Below the pieces are notes generated by a model. The model was not told the origin of the DNA, made no database searches, and worked only from the letters and a program-made list of their open reading frames with translations. The translations under genes and the position numbers were made by a program. A stretch of 6,079 bases of DNA from Euryarchaeota archaeon UBA36 (GTDB lineage Archaea > Thermoplasmatota > Poseidoniia > Poseidoniales > Thalassarchaeaceae), in assembly GCA_002496485.1 (NCBI GenBank), contig DAJW01000096.1:1-6079 (forward strand), in the 5' to 3' direction. Of this stretch, positions 1 through 5,858 are shown in pieces. Position 1 is the stretch's first letter. Each line of letters begins with the position of its first letter.

Positions 1-709
1 GAAGATACTTGATTCATTCTTGGAAAGTGGAAGAATTTTTGATTCTAATATTAGAACTGATTTACCAAGTGAAGCACTAGAGCTGGGGCATAGTCAAGTG
101 GAAATAATTGGCCATATACAAAGTGAAGCGGGGGGTGTTGGTGATGCCATTGCAGTCCCATTGCATATTATTGAAGGTCCATTCTTAGTTTTATTAGGTG
201 ATAATTTACTCATTAAAAATCACATCGGGATTAAAGAATCGGGTGTTGAGTATGCATCTGAAGCATCTCTTGATTTAGTCAACAAATATAGGGAGACTGG
301 TTTATCAATAGTTGGAGTTAATTCGGTACCAAAAGAAGATTTGGATAAATATGGGGTTGTAGAGTTCTCGGAAAAAAATAGAGTTAGTAAGATAGTAGAA
401 AAACCGGACATTGAAGATTCTCCAAGTAACTATGTTTTGAGTGGTAGATATGTGCTACCAAGAAATTCAAATGAATTGATTAAATCCTTTCCTTTAAGTG
501 AATATGGCGAGTTACAATCAATTGCTCTACTAAATCACTTAGCCGAAAATGAAGGTCTTGATTATGTGAAATTTGACAATTATAAACTATATGATAGTGG
601 CAATCCTATCTCTTGGTTAAAATCACAAATAGACCATAGCCTTCTTCGAGAAGATATTGGGGAAGAAATTCGTGAATGGTTGAATGATAGGTTGAATGAT
701 TCACCTTAG
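1..709 (+). CDS. galU: UTP--glucose-1-phosphate uridylyltransferase (GalU type), 5'-partial
   Basis: Predicted to make UDP-glucose from UTP and glucose-1-phosphate in the cytoplasm, feeding glycan and glycolipid synthesis. The reading frame is open to the window edge (first full codon at base 2), so a TTG at 20 is not the true start. 235 residues are visible. The missing N-terminus should hold the nucleotide-binding G-x-G-T-R signature. Visible GalU hallmarks in order are a Gly-rich EAGGVGDAIAVP segment (GalU: GLGHAV), VLLGDN with the metal-binding Asp, a TGLSIVGVNSVPKEDLDKYG stretch, KIVEKP followed by SPSNYVLSGRYVLP, YGELQ (GalU: GGEIQLTD), YDSGNPISWLKS, and a LLREDIGEEIREWL tail like the GalU C-terminus. 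The spacing of EKP, PSN and GRYVL favours GalU over the related RmlA thymidylyltransferases, although other sugar nucleotidyltransferases remain possible. The next gene begins 42 nt downstream on the same strand but appears to have its own promoter. Confidence 0.85.
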   Translation, partial: KILDSFLESGRIFDSNIRTDLPSEALELGHSQVEIIGHIQSEAGGVGDAIAVPLHIIEGPFLVLLGDNLLIKNHIGIKESGVEYASEASLDLVNKYRETGLSIVGVNSVPKEDLDKYGVVEFSEKNRVSKIVEKPDIEDSPSNYVLSGRYVLPRNSNELIKSFPLSEYGELQSIALLNHLAENEGLDYVKFDNYKLYDSGNPISWLKSQIDHSLLREDIGEEIREWLNDRLNDSP

Positions 710-721
710 AAGTAACAGACA

Positions 722-751
722 CAATATATGTAATATCTTCCCGCATATTGT
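722..751 (+). promoter_or_regulatory. TATA box and putative leaderless promoter of the symporter gene
   Basis: An AATATATG element at 723-730 is centred about 25 nt before the ATG at 752, which is where an archaeal TATA box would sit if transcription began at or next to the start codon. No Shine-Dalgarno-like sequence lies between them. An in-frame TAA at 731-733, with no start codon after it, makes ATG 752 the first possible start. The promoter call is inferred from spacing. Confidence 0.5.
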
Positions 752-2392
752 ATGTCGTCTGCTTGGATTTCAATTGCAGCTTATTCATTTGCGATGATTT
801 GTTTTGCTATTTGGGCGAGAAGGGATGCATCCAAGGATGATGAGGGGTACTATTTAGCAGGTCGAAAACTCAACGGAATTGTATTATTAATTACCATGGC
901 AGCTACAAATTTTAGTGCGTTTACTGTCTATGGAGCCAGTGGGGCAGCGTATAGAATCGGACTTTCATTTCTTCCAATAATGGCTTTTGGAACTGGATTT
1001 ATGGCTGTTTCAATGTACTTTATTGGAAAGAAAGCAAGAGAATTATCTGTAAAGCACAATGCAATGACTGCCCCAGAAATTATTCGTGGCCAGACTGGAT
1101 CAATCAATGCCCAGAAAACTATGGCTCTTGTATTGGTTATAGCTACAATACCCTACTTAGCTCTACAACCTAGGGCTGCTGGAATAGTAGTTTCTGCATT
1201 ATTTGGTGGGCCTGAATGGATAGGGTCTTTACTGGTAACAATTCTTGTTATTGGATATACAATAACTGGTGGTTTGAAAGCAGTCGTTAGAACAGATATA
1301 GCCCAAGGTATTGTGGCATTAGTTTTACTTTGGGTAGGATTAATTTTAGTTGTTAATGAATTTGGTGGATTAAATAATTCCATGGAACAGTTGGCATCAA
1401 TTAAACCAGAGCTTCTTGGTAGAGAAGGCAATTATACAATATTAATTTGGTCTTGCACATTACTTCTTTGGATTTTTGCTGATCCAATGTTTCCACAGTT
1501 ATATCAGCGGTTATGTGCAGCTGATAGTAATCGTGATATTGGAATAATGGCAACTATGTATCCAATTGTCGCTTGGATAGCTTTCTTGCCGCCCATATTA
1601 ATTGGGGCTTTGGGTCATATAGAATTTTCAGATTTAGATAGAGCGGGTTCTGATAATATATTGCCATTACAGGTAATTTATTCGGGTGGTGAATGGTTGG
1701 GTGGACTGGTATTAATTGCAGGATTGGCTGCATTAATGTCAACAATGGATTCGCAACTCCTTGCAACTGGTTCTTTAGTTACTAGAGATTTGTTACAAAT
1801 CAACGAAAATAAAGGAATTGGATATCGTGAAATTGTAATAATTTGCTTGGCTATTATGGGATTACTACTATCTTTGTGGTCAAACTTGTCCATACTAGAT
1901 CTAGGACTATTAGCCTTCACCATGTATGCAGTAATTTTTCCTTCTGTAGCATTAGTCTCTTTTATGGATGAAGTAAAGGGTTCTTCAATAATAATATCAA
2001 TACTGGCTGGTGAAGCTATAGTACTTCTAGCAGTTTTTACACCCGAAATTTTTGATGGTTGGTGGATTATTCCAACTGGTCCGGCCATGCCAGTAGCAAT
2101 AATTCCAGCCATTATTGCCTCAGTAATGGCATTGCTAATCACGCAATACTATTCAGACAGAGGTTCATTCGATGAGATTTTCTCATTTAAACCAAAAATA
2201 AAAAATATTTCAGTGTCGATTACTTTAGTACTTGTATTCATTAATGCTCATGATTATTGGTGGTGGGGGGATAATTCACTTTGGATATTTGGAATGCCAA
2301 AATGGATATGGTGGTCGCTATTTCTGTCTGTCATTCAGGTGATAATTTTTACTAGAATAGTTGAAACATATAGGGTGATTAATGAGAATTAA
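752..2392 (+). CDS. Sodium:solute symporter family (SSS/SLC5) transporter
   Basis: A 546-aa inner-membrane protein expected to use the Na+ gradient to import a small solute; the substrate cannot be read from the sequence. Family marks are GYYLAGRKL (32-40) after TM1, ATNFSAFTVYGASGAAYRIG (51-70) over TM2, the signature GGLKAVVRTDIAQG (173-186), DPMFPQLYQR (244-253) and MSTMDSQLL (329-337). Ser330-Thr331 align with the Ser-Thr pair of the PutP Na2 sodium site. The position of the essential PutP TM2 Asp is Asn53, as in SGLT-like members. By eye there are about 13 core helices plus two more near 486-503 and 515-535. The loop between these two is rich in Trp (seven between 503 and 521). The start is fixed by an in-frame stop 21 nt upstream. 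Length is normal for the family. The gene converges with the phosphate transporter 36 nt downstream; no functional link to GalU is evident. Confidence 0.9.
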   Translation: MSSAWISIAAYSFAMICFAIWARRDASKDDEGYYLAGRKLNGIVLLITMAATNFSAFTVYGASGAAYRIGLSFLPIMAFGTGFMAVSMYFIGKKARELSVKHNAMTAPEIIRGQTGSINAQKTMALVLVIATIPYLALQPRAAGIVVSALFGGPEWIGSLLVTILVIGYTITGGLKAVVRTDIAQGIVALVLLWVGLILVVNEFGGLNNSMEQLASIKPELLGREGNYTILIWSCTLLLWIFADPMFPQLYQRLCAADSNRDIGIMATMYPIVAWIAFLPPILIGALGHIEFSDLDRAGSDNILPLQVIYSGGEWLGGLVLIAGLAALMSTMDSQLLATGSLVTRDLLQINENKGIGYREIVIICLAIMGLLLSLWSNLSILDLGLLAFTMYAVIFPSVALVSFMDEVKGSSIIISILAGEAIVLLAVFTPEIFDGWWIIPTGPAMPVAIIPAIIASVMALLITQYYSDRGSFDEIFSFKPKIKNISVSITLVLVFINAHDYWWWGDNSLWIFGMPKWIWWSLFLSVIQVIIFTRIVETYRVINEN

Positions 2393-2428
2393 TTTATCTG
2401 ATAAAAAAATTAGTACATTATTCCAAAT
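2393..2428. terminator. Convergent-gene spacer with candidate terminators
   Basis: This 36-nt spacer separates two convergent stop codons. It contains a short dyad TTTATC-T-GATAAA (2393-2405) and a run of seven A on the plus strand (2403-2409). Read on the minus strand, that run is T7 about 20 nt beyond the transporter stop, resembling T-rich archaeal terminators. The one-base centre makes the dyad a poor hairpin, so the T-run is the stronger signal. Termination for the plus-strand gene is less clear. Confidence 0.4.
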
Positions 2429-4552
2429 CTAATTATAGATTATAGGGATAAGAGTATTTGCAGATTTCTCGCATGCATTAGCAACATCATCGAGCCTTTG
2501 TAGTACTCTGTACATGTGTACAGCAGCTAATGGTGCATCTTCTCCGTGACTGAAGACATATGCTGCAGCTTTACTCTCTATTATGTCTGCTTGATGTTCG
2601 GCTAAATTTACCTCATCTATTAGCTCACCCAATCTATCCCTGCCTGCCTTAGTGTATCCTGAAAGGGCTACATCTTTCAATTGAGAAATTGTATCTTCAT
2701 ATACTGAAACGGTTTTTGATACAGCAGTTGCCATTTCCTTCAACATTTCTCTAGATTTTTCATCGTCAAACAGAGTTCGGAATGATAATTGTTCGGCGAC
2801 ATTTTGTGCATAGTCAGCAATTCTATCTTGTCTTGAAATCATCTTGAGTAATGAATCTCTTCCTTGAATTACAGAGACCTGCCCTGAACCTAATCTCCTT
2901 CGGATATCATTCTTAATTTCATCCGCACGTAACTCAGCTTCAACAGTCAGTTTGATCTCTTGTGATGTATCCAATCCATTGGCTGCAGAATTTACAGCTT
3001 TGAGCATGTGCCCTACAGTCTCCTCTACTGCCATTGCATGGGTGTGAAGTAGTTCGAAGGGAGTTGGAGCAGATGAATCCACACTGCCTGCATCAGATAA
3101 TGCATCCTCTACATGAATTTCATTTTCTCTTGTTGACCAAATTACATATATTGTAGCTGCAAATGCTATAGGAATAACAACCAAGAGATTTATTGGATTT
3201 GAGCCACTTGCCACATAGATAACAATTGAACCGAATCCAGCAGCTGGAAGGCTTGCTATCCAAGATGCGAAAATCTTTCCAAAAACTCTGAAATCTACTG
3301 CCTTTGCACCTCCAGCTAGTCCAACTCCAACTACTGCACCAACCAAGGTATGGGTGGTAGAGACGGGTACGGCTAGGAAAGGCATAGAGAAAATTAGAAT
3401 AGTAGTTGCGGCTCCAAATTCTGCGGCAAATCCCCTAGTTGGTGTAATATCAGTAATTTTCCTACCAATGGTATCCATTACTCTCCAACCCCAAGTCATC
3501 ACACCTATTGCAATTCCAGCACTTCCTAGTAATACTAACCAAACAGGTACTTCGGCTGTTTCGGCCAATTCGCCACCTGAAGAAATTATTTGATATACTG
3601 CCGCCATTGGACCTATCGCATTAGAACGATCGTTAGCACCATGTGCAAACGCGACATATGCTGCAGTAATTACTTGTAACCATACAAAGACGCGTTCAAC
3701 TCCGTGAAAACCTTCTTTTTCTCCTTTGAAATCATAATTTCTTAGTACATAAGCCAATATGGATGAAGCGATAATTGCGATAATTAATGCCAGTATAATG
3801 CTGTTAATCGGGAACCAGGCATTTTCAGCAATCGGATTCCAAGTTCCGCCTTCTTTTACCGGAAGCCAATCATATTTGTCATCTATCCATCCATTAGATT
3901 CTGCTCTGGAAAAGAATCCTTTCAGCGCTTTAAACTGCAATGCAATTCCGAGTATAAAAAATGTTGGAATAGCCATGATTGGTGCTAGCCATCTCGAGCG
4001 TTCCTCTGGATTTTCAGATTCTAAAATTGTCTCACGTACTATCCAAAAAGTAACAAATGCAAGAATTGCCCCCATCAGAGGACTTGCGATCCATGACATT
4101 ACAACTTTGCTAATTACTTCCCAATCGATAAGGGATGTTTCATGTTGAACTTGTAGAACTAATCCTACTCCTACGATTCCGCCAATAATACTGTGAGTAG
4201 TAGATACGGGTAAACCGAGTCTAGTTGCAACTGTAAGCCAAATAGCTGCTGCCATCATTGCTGCAATGAAACCATACATCAAATCATTAGCAAATTTATC
4301 AGTAACTGTTTCAAAATCCACAGATAATATTCCTTTTCTGACAGTATCAGTTACTGCATCGCCAGCAAAAAAGGCGCCAGCAAATTCGAAGATTGCTGCA
4401 ATAATTACAGCTTGTTTGAGTGTTAAAGCTCGCGAACCTACTGATGTACCCATTGCATTAGCGACATCATTGGCTCCAATATTCCAAGCCATGTATGCAC
4501 AAACAATTAATGATACAATTAGTACTAGCCACATGATCCCTGTCAAATCCAT
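2429..4552 (-). CDS. pit: PiT-family inorganic phosphate transporter fused to a C-terminal DUF47/PhoU-like domain
   Basis: A 707-aa membrane protein predicted to import inorganic phosphate with cations. Residues 1-475 form a PiT (PF01384-type) transporter with both internal repeats: GANDVANAMGTSVGS (26-40) with VSTTHSIIGG (116-125), and GANDRSNAIGPMA (305-317) with VSTTHTLVGA (397-406). A hydrophilic linker (about 474-498) leads to a soluble helical domain (about 499-707) resembling DUF47/PhoU-like proteins (PF01865). It shows ExxxD metal-binding patterns at E540-D544 and E652-D656, DRIADYAQNVAEQL (576-589) and YRVLQRLDDVANACEKSAN (681-699). DUF47 proteins are often encoded beside pit as separate partners; here the two are one chain. 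The domain probably gates or senses phosphate or metal status (inference). ATG 4552 is the only start after an in-frame stop at 4588-4586. No Shine-Dalgarno is visible. The AbrB-PhoU regulator lies 105 nt upstream on the same strand. PiT assignment is very secure and the fused domain likely. Confidence 0.94.
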   Translation of the reverse strand: MDLTGIMWLVLIVSLIVCAYMAWNIGANDVANAMGTSVGSRALTLKQAVIIAAIFEFAGAFFAGDAVTDTVRKGILSVDFETVTDKFANDLMYGFIAAMMAAAIWLTVATRLGLPVSTTHSIIGGIVGVGLVLQVQHETSLIDWEVISKVVMSWIASPLMGAILAFVTFWIVRETILESENPEERSRWLAPIMAIPTFFILGIALQFKALKGFFSRAESNGWIDDKYDWLPVKEGGTWNPIAENAWFPINSIILALIIAIIASSILAYVLRNYDFKGEKEGFHGVERVFVWLQVITAAYVAFAHGANDRSNAIGPMAAVYQIISSGGELAETAEVPVWLVLLGSAGIAIGVMTWGWRVMDTIGRKITDITPTRGFAAEFGAATTILIFSMPFLAVPVSTTHTLVGAVVGVGLAGGAKAVDFRVFGKIFASWIASLPAAGFGSIVIYVASGSNPINLLVVIPIAFAATIYVIWSTRENEIHVEDALSDAGSVDSSAPTPFELLHTHAMAVEETVGHMLKAVNSAANGLDTSQEIKLTVEAELRADEIKNDIRRRLGSGQVSVIQGRDSLLKMISRQDRIADYAQNVAEQLSFRTLFDDEKSREMLKEMATAVSKTVSVYEDTISQLKDVALSGYTKAGRDRLGELIDEVNLAEHQADIIESKAAAYVFSHGEDAPLAAVHMYRVLQRLDDVANACEKSANTLIPIIYN

Positions 4553-4591
4553 AATTAAATCAAAAATGAATTTCTTTTTACTTGTTTACTC

Positions 4592-4611
4592 TATAATCTA
4601 TATAGATTATA
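4592..4611. repeat. Perfect 20-bp palindrome at the pit promoter (candidate operator)
   Basis: TATAATCTATATAGATTATA is identical to its reverse complement over all 20 bases. It lies 40-59 nt upstream of the pit ATG and overlaps the predicted TATA box, so a dimeric protein bound here would compete with TBP. Low sequence complexity raises the chance of a random palindrome, but length and placement favour an operator. The binding protein is not known; the adjacent AbrB-PhoU regulator is the obvious candidate. Confidence 0.55.
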
Positions 4612-4614
4612 TAC
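4605..4614 (-). promoter_or_regulatory. TATA box of the pit gene
   Basis: On the minus strand GTATATAATC reads as an archaeal TATA box. Initiation about 25 nt downstream would fall near 4577-4585 and leave an untranslated leader of roughly 25-35 nt before ATG 4552. That leader has no obvious Shine-Dalgarno. A second TATA-like core, CTATATAG, lies at 4598-4605 within the palindrome, so the exact box is uncertain. Confidence 0.5.
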
Positions 4615-4630
4615 AAGGTTATTTACCTTG
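4614..4630. repeat. 17-bp inverted repeat upstream of the pit TATA box
   Basis: CAAGGT-TATTT-ACCTTG has perfect 6-bp arms around a 5-nt centre and abuts the upstream edge of the TATA box, where the TFB recognition element would be. It could be a second regulatory site, or a small hairpin contributing to termination of the upstream regulator transcript. The present sequence does not decide between them. Confidence 0.4.
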
Positions 4631-4640
4631 CAGATTTTTG

Positions 4641-4646
4641 AAAAAA
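4641..4646 (-). terminator. T-run terminator candidate after the AbrB-PhoU gene
   Basis: On the minus strand TTTTTT begins 12 nt past the regulator stop codon and is followed by further T-rich sequence (CAAAAATCTG). T-runs alone can terminate archaeal transcription. Together with the TATA box downstream, it argues that pit is not solely dependent on readthrough from the regulator gene. Confidence 0.4.
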
Positions 4647-4657
4647 CCATCTACAAA

Positions 4658-5701
4658 TCAATAAATTTTGTCAAAAGATGACCGATGATTATGCATATTT
4701 ATGAGTATTTCCGACATATCCATTGAATAAGCACAAATCCTCCTAAGTGATTCTGAAATTTTATCTCTATATAGGGCATTTATTCTTCCAACTTTCTGAT
4801 CCCACAGATTAGATTCATATGCCTCTAAGATTTTTATTGCATCTGATAATTTAGATTTGGCTTCGTGAACCTCATTAATCTTATACTTCCTAAGATTTGA
4901 AATTAGTAACTTCATAGATTTGTGCCACAATGGTATAACTCCCAAAAGTGCAGATTTAGGTGTAATTGGCTTTCCTTCGAATTCTAAAATCAGATTGCTG
5001 ATAAGTAGGCAGTGGTCACCCATTCTCTCAAAAATTCGAACTATTTTAGAAAATTCCGAGGCTTCCCATCTATTAATTCCCATTGAGTCCTCAAGACTGG
5101 ATGATTCTAAGATTTGTCCCACTTGCCTTTCCATCAATAATCGTAGAGCATCAATTTCTTTTTCTCTTTCCTCTGAATCATTAAGAACTGATGAATCGGA
5201 ACCTCCTAAGACATCAGTAATATCTCTAATTTGAATTGAAACTAACAGATACATTCTGTTTATACTGGAATGCAAAGGTATTTCTGTGGGATTTAGAAGG
5301 CTTAGCATTTCTATTGATTTTTCTGATTCAGTTGTGATCTCAATTCCCCTAGTTGTCTGAATAAAGGTTCTGAAAACCTTACGATGCTTCCTTTCGAATC
5401 CCGACTTTGAGAAAATTCTGATTAATTGTGCGCCACTCAAATATGCTCCAATGAGGTGATCAAGTAAGAAATTTATAGTTATTTTATCTAGGTCTATTTC
5501 TAGCTCTCTTCTTCTTAGAATAGTTGAGGCTTCTGGCATTACTCTTAGATTTCCAGAAGGCCTCCATTCAACCCTTACCTGATCTTTTGGTGAAATTCCA
5601 TGTTCGGAAACCCACCTTTTAGGGAGGCTAACAATATATGTAGACCCGCCAGTTAGTTGGATTTTTCTAACTTCTGATTTGGGCCTTTGAGGTGTGCGCA
5701 T
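4658..5701 (-). CDS. AbrB-PhoU phosphate uptake regulator
   Basis: A 347-aa cytoplasmic regulator of the archaeal PhoU type. The N-terminus (about 10-58) is a SpoVT/AbrB-like swapped-hairpin DNA-binding domain: VRKIQLTGGSTYIVSLPKRW (11-30), then GISPKDQVRVEW (35-46) and NLRVMP (51-56). The remainder is helical with two PhoU-like bundles. EREKEIDALRLL (178-189) and FERMGDHCLLISNLI (224-238) carry the typical ER-x-GDH/D motif, and the end has the matching RRICAYSMDMSEI (320-332). Bacterial PhoU lacks a DNA-binding domain and acts with a sensor kinase; this layout suggests direct promoter binding in response to phosphate status (inference). ATG 5701 is the only start after an in-frame stop at 5734-5732. 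A TATA box about 24 nt upstream suggests a leaderless mRNA. The gene lies directly upstream of the pit transporter, its likely target. A half-site shared with the pit palindrome sits next to its own promoter, hinting at autoregulation. Confidence 0.88.
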   Translation of the reverse strand: MRTPQRPKSEVRKIQLTGGSTYIVSLPKRWVSEHGISPKDQVRVEWRPSGNLRVMPEASTILRRRELEIDLDKITINFLLDHLIGAYLSGAQLIRIFSKSGFERKHRKVFRTFIQTTRGIEITTESEKSIEMLSLLNPTEIPLHSSINRMYLLVSIQIRDITDVLGGSDSSVLNDSEEREKEIDALRLLMERQVGQILESSSLEDSMGINRWEASEFSKIVRIFERMGDHCLLISNLILEFEGKPITPKSALLGVIPLWHKSMKLLISNLRKYKINEVHEAKSKLSDAIKILEAYESNLWDQKVGRINALYRDKISESLRRICAYSMDMSEILINMHNHRSSFDKIY

Positions 5702-5710
5702 ATTTACCGG

Positions 5711-5718
5711 ATAGATTA
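5711..5718. promoter_or_regulatory. Half-site shared with the pit palindrome
   Basis: ATAGATTA here (TAATCTAT on the minus strand) is identical to 8 bp of each arm of the palindrome at 4592-4611. On the minus strand, in both promoters a GTATATA-type TATA element is followed within about 12 nt by TAATCTAT. The second arm is not conserved here, so this would be a weaker or single-site operator. The short AT-rich match could be chance. Confidence 0.3.
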
Positions 5719-5731
5719 CTATAATATATAC
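5719..5731 (-). promoter_or_regulatory. TATA box and putative leaderless promoter of the AbrB-PhoU gene
   Basis: On the minus strand GTATATATTATAG is centred about 24 nt upstream of ATG 5701. This spacing places the transcription start at or within a few bases of the start codon. There is no Shine-Dalgarno, consistent with leaderless translation as proposed for the symporter gene. Confidence 0.5.
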
Positions 5732-5805
5732 TTAGATATTGTTTCCAGTACAACGTTTTATTTGAAAATATATATTTTTTATTTTTATTTAAAATTTATA
5801 TTTTG

Positions 5806-5835
5806 AAAAATGTACAAATATACAAGAAATTTGTA
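5806..5835 (-). terminator. Hairpin plus T-run after the surface-protein gene
   Basis: TACAAAT (5813-5819) and ATTTGTA (5829-5835) form 7-bp arms around a 9-nt loop. On the minus strand the hairpin starts about 24 nt past the stop codon at 5859 and is followed two bases later by TTTTT (5810-5806). The stem is AT-rich and weak, so the T-rich tract may be the actual signal. Confidence 0.4.
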
Positions 5836-5858
5836 TTACATGGTTTTTAGTCGTATAA

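Larger units (their letters stand above)
5702..5858. other. AT-rich intergenic spacer
   Basis: This 157-nt gap lies between the regulator start and the stop of the partial surface-protein gene, both on the minus strand. The side near 5701 holds the regulator's promoter. The middle (5756-5811) contains only two G and no C, with 40 consecutive A/T bases at 5765-5804. No small gene with convincing coding character was seen. Confidence 0.7.

Noticed and set aside
20..22. TTG as the start of the first gene
   Set aside because: The frame is open back to base 2 and the protein lacks the N-terminal nucleotide-binding part of GalU, so the gene starts outside the window.
606..788. 60-aa minus-strand frame across the GalU-symporter junction
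   Set aside because: It overlaps two real genes and the symporter promoter, and shows no domain or start signal.
1678..2142. 154-aa open frame on the minus strand inside the symporter gene
   Set aside because: It is fully antisense to a well-supported membrane protein, shows no recognisable domain, and has no promoter or start context; it is a shadow frame.
2435..2444. Another copy of ATAGATTATA, the palindrome arm
   Set aside because: It lies in the last codons of pit (encoding Ile-Ile-Tyr) far from any promoter, so it is best read as coincidence; it also shows that this 10-mer can occur by chance in this AT-rich sequence.
3759..4148. 129-aa open frame on the plus strand inside pit
   Set aside because: It is antisense to conserved PiT coding sequence and has no family features; similar shadows at 3354-3593, 4266-4664 and 4920-5234 were dismissed for the same reason.
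4592..4630. Adjacent dyads as ends of a mobile element or a CRISPR-like array
   Set aside because: There is no transposase, no target duplication and no repeated spacing; the position at a promoter explains the dyads better.
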